Source of the DNA: Ramlibacter paludis
GTDB lineage: Bacteria > Pseudomonadota > Gammaproteobacteria > Burkholderiales > Burkholderiaceae_C
Assembly: GCF_022012305.1 (NCBI RefSeq)
Contig: NZ_JAKLTM010000001.1
Location: 186,001 to 250,000 of the forward strand
Direction of reading: 5' to 3'
DNA: 64,000 nucleotides
Shown here: in pieces, positions 44,623-52,127 of the stretch
How positions within the stretch are numbered: position 1 is the stretch's first letter
How the letters are laid out: each line of letters opens with the position of its first letter
Notes under the pieces: generated by a model
The model's database searches: none
The model's input: only the letters and a program-made list of their open reading frames with translations
What the model was told of the DNA's origin: nothing
Position numbers and translations under genes: made by a program

Positions 44623-46080
44623 ATGCGCCGCCCGACCGGCCAGCAAGGCCTGGCAATCGCCCTGTGGTTCGTCCTGACGGCGGCCGGATGCGTGCTGCTG
44701 GCCCGTGCCGAACTGGGCCGGCTGCGCGAAGCCTTCGAGACCGATGCCCGCATCGCGCACCGGCTGCTGAGCCAGCGCGCCGTGCAGCACGACGCCGTGC
44801 TGGCGACGCTGGCACTGCTGCAACCTTCGGCCGCCGCCGGCGCCGAGAAGCGCCTGCCCGCGCTCTATCCGCAGATCCTGGCGGTGCAGCGCCGCGACGG
44901 CGAGGACGCCTGGCCGGAACCCGCGCTGGCCGCCGCCGAAGCCGAATCGCGCAGCTTGAAACGCGCCGTGCTGGTCGATGCCGACCTGGCCGCAGCCCGC
45001 TATCGCTTGCTGCTGGCGGGGGCGCCGGCGAGCTTCGCGCTCACGATGGACCTGCGCGCCGTCGTGCCCTGGAGCGAGTGGCCGATGGCGCCGCAGCAAA
45101 GCCCGGTGCGCGTGAGCGTGGAACACGCCGGCCAGCATTACCTGCTCCAGCCCGGACGCGACCCCGGCACCGGCTGGCGCTATGAATTCCACAAGCACCT
45201 GGCCGCCGACAGCCAGCCTTTCGACGTGGCCGCCCTGCGCGTCGTCGGCTGGAACGAACTGCCCTGGCGCTGGATGCTGTCCTGGGCGGCCGCGATGGCC
45301 CTGCTGGTGGCGGCATGGCAATGGCTGCGGCGCCAGCGAGCCGAGCGGCAACGCGCCGAGGAATTGCTGCGGCTCGGCCAGGTCGCCCGCCTGAACTCCC
45401 TGGGCGAACTGGCCGCCGGCCTCGCGCACGAATTGAACCAGCCGCTGACGGCGGTGCTGGCCAACACGCAGGCCGCGCGGCGCCTGCTGGAGGACGAGCC
45501 GCCCGACCTGGCCACCGCGCGCGACGCGATGCGGCAGGCCGGCGACCAGGCCAAGCGCGCCAGCGAAGTGCTGGGGCGGCTGCGGCGCGGCATCGAGCGC
45601 CCGGGCCAGGGCGCCGCCTTGCAGCCGGTGCTGCTGGAACAGGCCGTGCGCAATGCGCTGTACCTGCTGGAGCCCGAGTTCGCCAAGCGCCAGGTCGCGC
45701 CGCGGCTCGAAAGCACGACGCCCTCGCTGGCCGTGCAGGCCGAGCCGGTCGCGCTGGAACAGATCATCCACAACCTGCTGACCAATGCCTTGCAGGCGCT
45801 GGACCAGGTGCCGGCCGGCGAACGCAGCCTGTCGGTGCGGCTGCAGGCCGACCAGGGACAAGGTGCGCTCACCGTGGACGACAGCGGCCCGGGCATTCCG
45901 CCGGAGTTGCTGCCGCGCATCTTCGAACCGTTCTTCAGCACGCGCGAGCAGGGGCTCGGCCTCGGCCTCAGCCTGTGCGAAAGCCTGGCCGCCGCCATGG
46001 GCGGACAACTCGGCGTGCAGCCGCGCACGCCGCGCGGCGCGGCCTTCACCTTGCGCCTGCCGCTGGCGCCCGCAACATGA
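44623..46080 (+). CDS. Membrane sensor histidine kinase
   Basis: 485 residues from ATG 44623. The first membrane helix (about 8-27) and second (about 216-235) enclose a periplasmic domain of about 185 residues that I do not recognise. The dimerisation/phosphoacceptor helix holds His269 in GLAHELNQPLTA, which is the FixL/DctB-type HELNQP box. The ATPase domain has HNLLTNALQAL (N box), DDSGPGIPPELLPRIFEPFFS (seen as DDSGPGI and FEPFFST) and GLGLGLSLCESL. The stop overlaps the response regulator start (ATGA). It diverges from the CDF gene. The signal may be a periplasmic small molecule. Confidence 0.94.
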   Translation: MRRPTGQQGLAIALWFVLTAAGCVLLARAELGRLREAFETDARIAHRLLSQRAVQHDAVLATLALLQPSAAAGAEKRLPALYPQILAVQRRDGEDAWPEPALAAAEAESRSLKRAVLVDADLAAARYRLLLAGAPASFALTMDLRAVVPWSEWPMAPQQSPVRVSVEHAGQHYLLQPGRDPGTGWRYEFHKHLAADSQPFDVAALRVVGWNELPWRWMLSWAAAMALLVAAWQWLRRQRAERQRAEELLRLGQVARLNSLGELAAGLAHELNQPLTAVLANTQAARRLLEDEPPDLATARDAMRQAGDQAKRASEVLGRLRRGIERPGQGAALQPVLLEQAVRNALYLLEPEFAKRQVAPRLESTTPSLAVQAEPVALEQIIHNLLTNALQALDQVPAGERSLSVRLQADQGQGALTVDDSGPGIPPELLPRIFEPFFSTREQGLGLGLSLCESLAAAMGGQLGVQPRTPRGAAFTLRLPLAPAT

Positions 46081-46697
46081 GCGCGACGCTGTCCCCGCTG
46101 ATCCACCTGGTCGACGACGACGAGGCCGTGCGCAGCAGCCTCGCGTTGCTGATCTCCACCGTCGGCCTGCGCGTGCAAGGCTGGAGCGACCCGCAGGCCT
46201 TCCTGCGCGAGTTCCCGCGCGGCGACATCGGCGCGATCGTGCTCGACGTGCGCATGCCGGGCATCAGCGGGCTGGCGGTGCTCGAGACGCTGCTCGCGCA
46301 AGGGGTCGACCAGCCGGTGATCATGCTGACGGGCCACGGCACCGTGGACATGTGCCGGCGCGCGTTCAAGTCCGGCGCCGCGGAGTTCCTGGAAAAACCG
46401 GTGGACGACGAGCTGCTGCTGGAGGCGCTGCAGAACGCCGTGCGCCAGCACGTGCGTTCGCGCGAGCGGCTCGCGGCCGACCAGCAGGCGCGCGAGCGCT
46501 ATGCGCAGCTGTCGGAGCGCGAGCGCGAGGTGCTGGGCCTGATCGTCGAGGGGCTGACCAACAAGGAGATCGGGCGCGCGCTGACGCTGTCGCCGCGCAC
46601 GGTGGAAACCCATCGCGCGAACCTGTTCGCGAAGCTGCAGGCGGAGTCGCTGGCGCAGTTGATCCGGCGTTATGCGAGCCTGGTGGACGGCGCGTGA
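46077..46697 (+). CDS. FixJ-type response regulator
   Basis: 206 residues. The receiver domain has the acidic triad at DDDE (13-16), phospho-acceptor Asp57 in VLDVRMPG and Lys in FLEKPVDDE. The C-terminal LuxR-type helix-turn-helix (about 140-200) has LSEREREVLGLIVEGLTNKEIG and SPRTVETHRANLF. It is translationally coupled to the sensor kinase. A perfect TCCGTA-N4-TACGGA palindrome lies 14 bp after its stop, in the promoter region of the DUF336 gene. It is therefore a strong candidate binding site for this regulator. Confidence 0.95.
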   Translation: MSATLSPLIHLVDDDEAVRSSLALLISTVGLRVQGWSDPQAFLREFPRGDIGAIVLDVRMPGISGLAVLETLLAQGVDQPVIMLTGHGTVDMCRRAFKSGAAEFLEKPVDDELLLEALQNAVRQHVRSRERLAADQQARERYAQLSEREREVLGLIVEGLTNKEIGRALTLSPRTVETHRANLFAKLQAESLAQLIRRYASLVDGA

Positions 46698-46710
46698 CCG
46701 GTCGAGTCGC

Positions 46711-46726
46711 TCCGTAAAACTACGGA
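46711..46726. promoter_or_regulatory. Palindrome TCCGTA-AAAC-TACGGA, candidate response-regulator operator
   Basis: A perfect 6-4-6 inverted repeat 80 bp upstream of the DUF336 gene start and directly after the fixJ-like gene. NarL/FixJ-class regulators bind inverted repeats of this size. The placement suggests activation of the DUF336-ankyrin pair by the two-component system just upstream. A role as a terminator is unlikely because the stem is short and no T-run follows. Confidence 0.45.
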
Positions 46727-46805
46727 ACCCCGCGCGTAGCCGCACGAATGTCCAATCCGGACGCGGATTCCTACAGTTCTCCCACCAACCACGGAGACCT
46801 CACGA

Positions 46806-47291
46806 ATGAACCGCTTCCTGATCGCCCTGACCCTCACCGCCACCGCTGCCGCCGCGCAAGCGCAAGGCGTGCGCACCGAGCGCAACGTCTCGCTGGCCCT
46901 GGCCAACCAGATCGCCGCGGCCACCGTCGCCGCCTGCTCCGCCAACGGCTACGCCGTGGCCGCGACCGTCGTCGACCGCGCCGGCGGCATCCGTGCCGTG
47001 CAGCGCGCCGACAATGCCGGCCCGCACACGCTGGCGGCCAGCTACGACAAGGCCTTCACCTCCGCCTCGGCCAAGAACAACACGCTGGCCATGATGGAAG
47101 GCGCGCAGAAAAACCCGGCCGCCGCCAACCTGGTGCACATCCCCGGCTTCCTGCTGCTGGGCGGCGGCGTGCCGATCAAGGTGGGCAACGAGACCATCGG
47201 CGCGGTCGGTGTCGGCGGCGCCCCCGGCGGCCACCTCGACGAGCAGTGCGCGGTGGCGGCGCTGGACCAGGTCAAGGAGCAGCTGAAGTGA
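46806..47291 (+). CDS. DUF336 / GlcG-HbpS heme-binding family protein, periplasmic
   Basis: 161 residues. The signal peptide MNRFLIALTLTATAAAAQAQG is followed by the DUF336 domain with ALANQIAAATVAACSANGY, ATVVDRAGG and VGGAPGGHLDEQCA at the end. HbpS of Streptomyces binds heme and signals through a two-component pair (SenS-SenR). Here too a sensor kinase and regulator are encoded next door, so a similar sensing module is plausible but unproven. It could instead be a component of alcohol or glycolate oxidation systems, where DUF336 proteins are common. The stop overlaps the ankyrin gene start by 3 bp. GGAGACC precedes the ATG. Confidence 0.87.
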   Translation: MNRFLIALTLTATAAAAQAQGVRTERNVSLALANQIAAATVAACSANGYAVAATVVDRAGGIRAVQRADNAGPHTLAASYDKAFTSASAKNNTLAMMEGAQKNPAAANLVHIPGFLLLGGGVPIKVGNETIGAVGVGGAPGGHLDEQCAVAALDQVKEQLK

Positions 47292-47965
47292 AGACCATCG
47301 TGCTGGCCCTCGCGCTGGCCCTGGCCGGCGCCGCACAGGCGCAGGTCGGCCCCACGCCGGCCGAGGCCGCGCAGTACCAGGGCCTGCATGCCGCCGCGCA
47401 CGCGGGCGATGCCACGCGCATCGCCAGGCTGGCCGCCGGCGGCGCCGACCTCAATGCACGCGACGGCTACGGCCGCACGCCGCTGCACGTGGCCACGTTC
47501 GCGAAGCAGCGCGGCGCGATCGAAGCCCTGGCCAAGGCCGGCGCGAAGCTGGACCTGCTGGAAAGCGACCGCTACGACGGCGTCACCATCGCCTCGGTGG
47601 CCGACGACGAAGCGACGCTGAAGCTGCTGCTCTCGCTGGGCGCCAGCGCGAAGCAGGTCACGAGCCGCTACGACGGCACCGCGCTGATCGCCGCGGCGCA
47701 CCTGGGGCACGACGGCGTGGTGCGCCAATTGATCGCCGCGGGTGCACCGCTGGACCACGTGAACAACCTGCACTGGACGGCGGTGATCGAGTCCATCGTG
47801 CTGGGCGACGGCGGGCCGCGGCACCAGCGCACCTTGCAGGCGCTGGTTGCGGCGAAGGCGAACCTGCAGCTCGCCGATCGCACCGGACGCACGCCGCTGC
47901 AGCTGGCGCAGGCGCGCGGCTACAAGGAGATGGTGGCGATGCTGGAGGCGGCGGGCGCGCGTTAG
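47288..47965 (+). CDS. Ankyrin repeat protein, secreted
   Basis: 225 residues from GTG 47288 (GTGA overlap with the DUF336 stop). A signal peptide (MKTIVLALALALAGAAQAQ) is followed by ankyrin repeats. Clear repeats are DGYGRTPLHVATFAKQRGA, DGTALIAAAHLGHDGVVRQL and DRTGRTPLQLAQARGYKEM, with weaker ones between. They probably form a periplasmic protein-binding surface, perhaps for the co-encoded DUF336 protein. Ankyrin-catalase gene pairs in bacteria suggest oxidative-stress links, but no catalase is seen here. Its 3' end overlaps the convergent vapC by 4 bp. Confidence 0.85.
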   Translation: MKTIVLALALALAGAAQAQVGPTPAEAAQYQGLHAAAHAGDATRIARLAAGGADLNARDGYGRTPLHVATFAKQRGAIEALAKAGAKLDLLESDRYDGVTIASVADDEATLKLLLSLGASAKQVTSRYDGTALIAAAHLGHDGVVRQLIAAGAPLDHVNNLHWTAVIESIVLGDGGPRHQRTLQALVAAKANLQLADRTGRTPLQLAQARGYKEMVAMLEAAGAR

Positions 47966-48369
47966 TGCGGGCGGCCGGGATAGATCATCAGCGCCGGCTC
48001 GACCTGGGCCAACGCGATGAAATCCCGGTCGTTGTGCACCAGCAGCGCACCGTGCTCCAGTGCAACTGCAGCGATCAGACAGTCGTCAGGCTTGCGGATG
48101 GTGAATCCCACGCGCCGCGCGCGCCGATGCAGGATGGCTGCGATTTCGTACGTGGAAAGCTCCCGCGGTTCCAACAGCACCATGGTGGACAGCATGTCCC
48201 GCAGTGCTTCGAAGCCTCGATCGCTGCGGGCGCCCTGCAACACCTCTTGGTAGATGATGCCTGTGACGGCAATGTCCTCTTGACCATCTCGCTCGTCGAC
48301 AAATCGGGTGCCTTGGGTATCCACGCCCAGGGAGCGATCGATCCAGACCGAGGAATCGACGAGCAGCAT
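47962..48369 (-). CDS. vapC: VapC-type PIN-domain toxin ribonuclease
   Basis: 135 residues. The PIN fold has the first catalytic Asp in MLLVDSSVWID (D5), the Glu in IIYQEVLQGAR (about 42), and the later acidic pair in KPDDCLIAAVALEHGALLVHNDRDF (D95/D96 and D113 region, shown here in three parts as KPDDCLIA and HNDRDF). Such toxins cleave tRNA or rRNA. The ATG overlaps the vapB stop by one base (TGATG). The base composition is less GC-rich than the neighbours, which hints at acquisition by transfer. It is a type II toxin-antitoxin module. Confidence 0.92.
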   Translation of the reverse strand: MLLVDSSVWIDRSLGVDTQGTRFVDERDGQEDIAVTGIIYQEVLQGARSDRGFEALRDMLSTMVLLEPRELSTYEIAAILHRRARRVGFTIRKPDDCLIAAVALEHGALLVHNDRDFIALAQVEPALMIYPGRPH

Positions 48370-48659
48370 CAGGTTTTGCGCCGAGTCGGCGTCTTCTTGC
48401 TGGAGGGCCTGGCGGCCACCTTGTATGCGGCGCGTACCTGTTCGACGCGATACCTGCCGAACTCCTCAGGTGACGACGCCTTCGGATCGTAGGTCGGATC
48501 GATATCTCCCACGCCCAGAAAGTCCCGGAATCGCGGCCGCTTTGCGCGCGCAACCAGCTCGCGTAGGGCACGGTCGACCACCTCCCGCTTGGTGCGAGCG
48601 CCAGAGACCTCCATCGCCTGTGCGACGAGCGCTTCGTCGATGTCGATGTTGGTGATCAT
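48369..48659 (-). CDS. vapB: VapB-type antitoxin
   Basis: 96 residues from ATG 48659. The N-terminal part MITNIDIDEALVAQAM and TKREVVDRALRELVARAK is the VapB/DUF2191 ribbon-helix-helix DNA-binding and dimerisation domain. The C-terminal tail with GVGDIDPTYDPKASSPEEFGRYR (split) wraps and blocks VapC. It ends in a basic SSKKTPTRRKT stretch. The antitoxin usually represses its own operon. An 11-bp-spaced direct repeat in the promoter (48668-48684) could be its operator. It is slightly AT-richer than neighbours. A longer open frame upstream crosses the cupin gene and is not real. Confidence 0.88.
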   Translation of the reverse strand: MITNIDIDEALVAQAMEVSGARTKREVVDRALRELVARAKRPRFRDFLGVGDIDPTYDPKASSPEEFGRYRVEQVRAAYKVAARPSSKKTPTRRKT

Positions 48660-48666
48660 TTTGTGG

Positions 48667-48684
48667 ATTGTATGTCTCTTGTAT
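48667..48684 (-). promoter_or_regulatory. vapBC promoter with TTGTAT direct repeat
   Basis: Read on the plus strand, TTGTAT occurs at 48668-48673 and again at 48679-48684, one helical turn apart, just ahead of the vapB start at 48659. On the minus strand this gives TACAAT at 48672-48667, a good -10 box. The AT-rich, repeated pattern is unlike the GC-rich surroundings. It fits an autoregulated toxin-antitoxin promoter. Confidence 0.5.
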
Positions 48685-48764
48685 AAAAAAGCCACCCCGG
48701 GTAGGCCCCGAGCGCCTGAAGCCGACCGCTGGCTAGCATTTGCTCCTCTCTCGGAGGACTCGCA

Positions 48765-49157
48765 ATGCGTACTCATCGTCTCACCCTCTTCGCCGCCGCC
48801 CTCACCGTCGCCGCCGGCACCCTCTTCGCCCAGGCTTCGGGCCTCACCCGCACGATGCTGGGCAAGCACGACCTCTCGGCGCCGGGCTACGAAGCCGTGA
48901 TCGCGCGCGTCGAAGTGGCGCCGGGCGCCAAGGCGGGCCGGCACACGCATCCGGGCGAGGAGATCAGCTACATCCTGGAAGGCGAGGCGCTGCTGCTGGT
49001 CGACGGCCAGCCGCCGCGCACCGTGAAGGCGGGCGAGTCGTTCGTGATTCCGGCCGGGGTCGTGCATGACGCGCACAACGCGAGCGCCGCGCCGATCAAG
49101 CTGGTCGGGGTGTATGTGGTGGAGAAGGGGAAGCCGCTGGCGACGCCGGCGCCGTAA
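48765..49157 (+). CDS. Cupin-domain protein, secreted
   Basis: 130 residues. The signal peptide MRTHRLTLFAAALTVAAGTLFAQ is followed by a single cupin barrel. The first motif is PGAKAGRHTHPGEEISYILEGE (about 47-68), with two His and a Glu as metal ligands. The second is IPAGVVHDAHNAS. It looks like a small metal-binding periplasmic cupin of unknown substrate. CGGAGGA precedes the ATG. Its promoter must lie in the short gap with vapB. A set of hairpins lies between it and tyrS. Confidence 0.85.
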   Translation: MRTHRLTLFAAALTVAAGTLFAQASGLTRTMLGKHDLSAPGYEAVIARVEVAPGAKAGRHTHPGEEISYILEGEALLLVDGQPPRTVKAGESFVIPAGVVHDAHNASAAPIKLVGVYVVEKGKPLATPAP

Positions 49158-49173
49158 TTTGCATCCGTGGGCA

Positions 49174-49287
49174 GCCGGGGTTGCCACCCCGGCATACGGA
49201 ACGCGGGGAAAGCCGCGGTTCGCAAGGCTCACCACGGCCTACGGGGCCGTCCGTTAGGCCGTGGTGAGCGCGAAGCCGAACCGCGGC
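49174..49287. terminator. Hairpin cluster between the convergent cupin and tyrS genes
   Basis: Two structures: GCCGGGGT-TGCC-ACCCCGGC (49174-49193, 8-bp perfect stem), and a long stem in which 49212-49222 pairs with 49277-49287 (11 bp) and 49227-49240 pairs with 49256-49269 (14 bp) around a 15-base loop. They fill the 136-bp gap between the stops of convergent genes, so they may serve as a bidirectional terminator. No strong T-run is present. Confidence 0.55.
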
Positions 49288-49293
49288 TGCCCC

Positions 49294-50529
49294 TCACGCC
49301 AACGTGACGCGCGCAAACTTCCGCTTGCCCACCTGCACGACATACGTGCCGGCTTCCAGCTTCAGCCCCTTGTCGCTGACCACGCTCGAATCCACCCGCA
49401 CGCCGCCGCCTTCGATCAGGCGGTTTGCCTCGCTGGTGGAAGGCGCCAGGTTGGCCTGCTTCAACAACTGAGCGATCCCCAGCGGCGCGCCCGAAAGCGC
49501 GACCTCGGGGATCTCGTCCGGCACGCCGCCCTTGCTGCGGTTGACGAAGTCCTGCTCCGCCGCGTCGGCGGCCTGCGTGCTGTGGAAGCGCGCGGTGATC
49601 TCCTTGGCCAGCATGACCTTCGCATCGCGCGGATTGCGGCCGCCGGCCACTTCGGCCTTGAGCTTCTCGATCGCTTCGGTGCTCAGCGCGCTCAGCAGCG
49701 TGAACCAGCGCCACATCAGCACGTCGCTGATCGACATGACCTTGGCGAACATGGTGTTCGCCTCCTCGGTCACGCCGATGTAGTTGTTCTTGCTCTTCGA
49801 CATCTTCTCGACGCCGTCCAGCCCCTCCAGCAGCGGCATGGTCAGGATGCACTGCGGCTCCTGGCCGTACTCGGCCTGAAGGTGCCGGCCCATGAGCAGG
49901 TTGAACTTCTGGTCGGTGCCGCCGAGTTCCAGGTCGCTCTTGAGCGCGACGGAGTCGTAGCCCTGCATCAGCGGGTACAGGAATTCGTGCACCGAGATCG
50001 AGGTGCCGCTCTTGAAGCGCTCGTGGAAGTCGTTGCGCTCCATCATCCGGGCCACCGTGTACTTGGCCGCCAGCTGGATCATCCCGCGGGCGCCCAGGGG
50101 GTCGCTCCACTCGCTGTTGTAGCGAACCTCGGCCTTGTCCACGTCCAAAACGGTGCGCAGCTGGTCGAAATAGGTCTTGGCGTTGGCCTCGATCTGCTCC
50201 CGGGTGAGGGGCGGGCGGGTGCTGTTGCGGCCGGACGGGTCGCCGATCGTCGTCGTGAAGTCACCGATCAGCGGAATGACCAGGTGCCCCAGGTCCTGCA
50301 GCTGTTTCATCTTGCTGAACACGACCGTGTGGCCCAGGTGGATGTCCGGCGCGGTCGGGTCCAGGCCGAACTTGATGCGCAAAGGCACCCCGGTTGCCTC
50401 GGAACGGGCCAGTTTCTGCAGCCAGTCCTCCTGCGGGATCAACTCCTCGCAGCCCCGCAAAGTGACCGCCAGGGCCGCCCGCGCGGCGTCGGTCACGGGC
50501 CATTTTTTTGTAACAAGCTCTTGATTCAT
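49294..50529 (-). CDS. tyrS: Tyrosine--tRNA ligase
   Basis: 411 residues from ATG 50529. Longer frames upstream would overlap the promoter of the M23 gene. This is a class I aminoacyl-tRNA synthetase. The HIGH motif is HLGHT in PDIHLGHTVVF (about 55-66), and KMSKS is in EKMSKSKNN. The C-terminal S4-like RNA-binding domain has LIEGGGVRVDSSVVSD. It belongs to the TyrRS-S/TyrZ-like branch common in beta-proteobacteria. It attaches tyrosine to its tRNA. It diverges from the M23 peptidase gene. Confidence 0.97.
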   Translation of the reverse strand: MNQELVTKKWPVTDAARAALAVTLRGCEELIPQEDWLQKLARSEATGVPLRIKFGLDPTAPDIHLGHTVVFSKMKQLQDLGHLVIPLIGDFTTTIGDPSGRNSTRPPLTREQIEANAKTYFDQLRTVLDVDKAEVRYNSEWSDPLGARGMIQLAAKYTVARMMERNDFHERFKSGTSISVHEFLYPLMQGYDSVALKSDLELGGTDQKFNLLMGRHLQAEYGQEPQCILTMPLLEGLDGVEKMSKSKNNYIGVTEEANTMFAKVMSISDVLMWRWFTLLSALSTEAIEKLKAEVAGGRNPRDAKVMLAKEITARFHSTQAADAAEQDFVNRSKGGVPDEIPEVALSGAPLGIAQLLKQANLAPSTSEANRLIEGGGVRVDSSVVSDKGLKLEAGTYVVQVGKRKFARVTLA

Positions 50530-50565
50530 AAGGAGTTTTACAGATGCCGGGCCGCTGAGGTTGGC

Positions 50566-50571
50566 TACAAT
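50566..50571 (+). promoter_or_regulatory. Candidate -10 box for the M23 peptidase gene
   Basis: TACAAT, preceded by TTGGC, lies in the 185-bp gap between tyrS and the M23 gene, giving a leader of about 140 bases. No clear -35 hexamer is seen at the right distance, so this is a weak promoter call. Confidence 0.3.
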
Positions 50572-50714
50572 GCGGGCTCGCCGGGCAGCTGCCGATTGTA
50601 AGTTGCCACCCGTTTTCTTCCCGTCCCGTTGCCAGCCGGTTTCTCCAGGCGACGTGGGCGACGACCTACCGCGGTGTAGGACGAACAACGACATCGCGGA
50701 GAGGGGATCCCGTT

Positions 50715-52073
50715 TTGAAGAGTCTGATCAGTGCCGGGGAGCAGCTCGCGTCGCGCGCCAAGCGCACGCTGGAGCACCACCCCCGGCAAATCACGGCCGT
50801 CGTGGCCGCGCTGCTGCTGTGCGGCGGTGGCGGCGCCTACGCCGTCGCCTCGCTCGGCCCCGACCCGTCCCTGCTTCCGGTCCGTGAGGTATTGGAACAC
50901 GTGGAGACGCTGCCGCTGGACGCGCAGGTCGAAGCCCTCGACGGCCACCGTTTCAGCCTCTACAGCAGCGACACGGTCCGCAAGGCCGATTCCGTCGATT
51001 CGCTGTTGGGCCGCCTGGGCATCAACGACCCCGTCGCCGCCACCTTCCTGCGCCAGGACCCGGCCGCCCGCCAGCAGCTGCTGGCCGTCACCGGCCGCAC
51101 CATCAGCGTCGAGGCCACCGACAACCGCAACCTGTCCCGCCTCACGGTTCGCTGGTCCTTCGAGGACCCGACCAAGTTCAAGCGGCTCGTGGTCGAGCGC
51201 CAGGCCGACGGCAAGTTCGCCTCGCGCATCGAGGTCGCGCCGCTGACCGCATCGCTGCGCGTCGGCACCGGCGTGGTCCGCACCTCGCTCTATGCCGCCG
51301 TCGACGACGCCGGGATCCCCGATGCCGTGACCAGCCAGCTGGTCGAAGTGTTCTCCGGCACCATCGACTTCCACCGCGGCCTGCGCGTCGGCGACCAGTT
51401 CGCCGTGGTCTACGAGACGCTGGAAGCCGACGGCGAGCCGCTGCGCACCGGCCGCGTCATCTCCGCCGACTTCACCAACGCCGGCCGCCGCCTGGACGCC
51501 ATGTGGTTCCAGGAGCCGGGCCAGCGGGGCGGCTACTACAACTTCCAGGGCCAGAGCCTGGAGCGCGCCTTCCTGGCGTCGCCCCTGGCCGTGTCGCGGG
51601 TGACGAGCAGCTTCAAGATGCGCTTCCACCCGATCCTGCACACCTGGATCCAGCACAACGGCGTCGACTACGGCGCGCCCACCGGCACGCCGGTGCGCAG
51701 CGTCGGCGAAGGCCGGGTGGACTACGCCGGCCGCATGAACGGCTACGGCAACGTGGTGCAGATCGACCATGGCAAGGGCGACACCACGGTGTACGCCCAC
51801 CTGAGCCGGGTCGACGTGCGCCTGGGCCAGCCGGTGCAGCGCGGCCAGGTGGTCGGCGCCGTCGGCGCCACGGGCTGGGCCACCGGCCCGCACCTGCACT
51901 TCGAATTCCGCGAGAACGGCCGCCAGCGCGACCCGATCGAAGTGGCGCGCCAGAGCCAGCCGGCCACCCTGTCGGCAGCGGCGCGTCCGGCCTTCGACAA
52001 GGCGGCGGAGTCGCTGCGGGCGCAACTGGCCGCGGTGACGATGAACGCGCCGCAGCTGGCTTCCGCGCGCTGA
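50715..52073 (+). CDS. M23-family peptidoglycan endopeptidase, membrane anchored
   Basis: 452 residues from TTG 50715, with GGAGAGGGG upstream. A membrane anchor (about 26-46, ITAVVAALLLCGGGGAYAVA) is followed by a long N-terminal region (50-290) resembling the OapA/LysM-like part of YebA/MepM proteins. The catalytic domain has HNGVDYGAPTGTPV (first zinc His and Asp, about residue 313), AHLS and GPHLHFEF (the last His pair). These are all the zinc ligands, so it should cleave peptide cross-links in the periplasm. The place between tyrS and anmK is characteristic of Burkholderiales. Confidence 0.93.
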   Translation: MKSLISAGEQLASRAKRTLEHHPRQITAVVAALLLCGGGGAYAVASLGPDPSLLPVREVLEHVETLPLDAQVEALDGHRFSLYSSDTVRKADSVDSLLGRLGINDPVAATFLRQDPAARQQLLAVTGRTISVEATDNRNLSRLTVRWSFEDPTKFKRLVVERQADGKFASRIEVAPLTASLRVGTGVVRTSLYAAVDDAGIPDAVTSQLVEVFSGTIDFHRGLRVGDQFAVVYETLEADGEPLRTGRVISADFTNAGRRLDAMWFQEPGQRGGYYNFQGQSLERAFLASPLAVSRVTSSFKMRFHPILHTWIQHNGVDYGAPTGTPVRSVGEGRVDYAGRMNGYGNVVQIDHGKGDTTVYAHLSRVDVRLGQPVQRGQVVGAVGATGWATGPHLHFEFRENGRQRDPIEVARQSQPATLSAAARPAFDKAAESLRAQLAAVTMNAPQLASAR

Positions 52074-52076
52074 CAC

Positions 52077-52106
52077 TGGATCCCGGCTCCAGGCCGGGAT
52101 GACAAG
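52077..52106. repeat. Single-hairpin copy of the palindromic repeat
   Basis: TGGATCCCGG, a short loop, then CCGGGATGACAAG between the M23 peptidase stop and anmK. It matches the right half of the full element at 11170. The other half is missing. It might act as a transcription attenuator or mRNA stabiliser within this otherwise co-directional pair. Confidence 0.65.
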
Positions 52107-52127
52107 CCTTGGGGATACCATTCCCCC

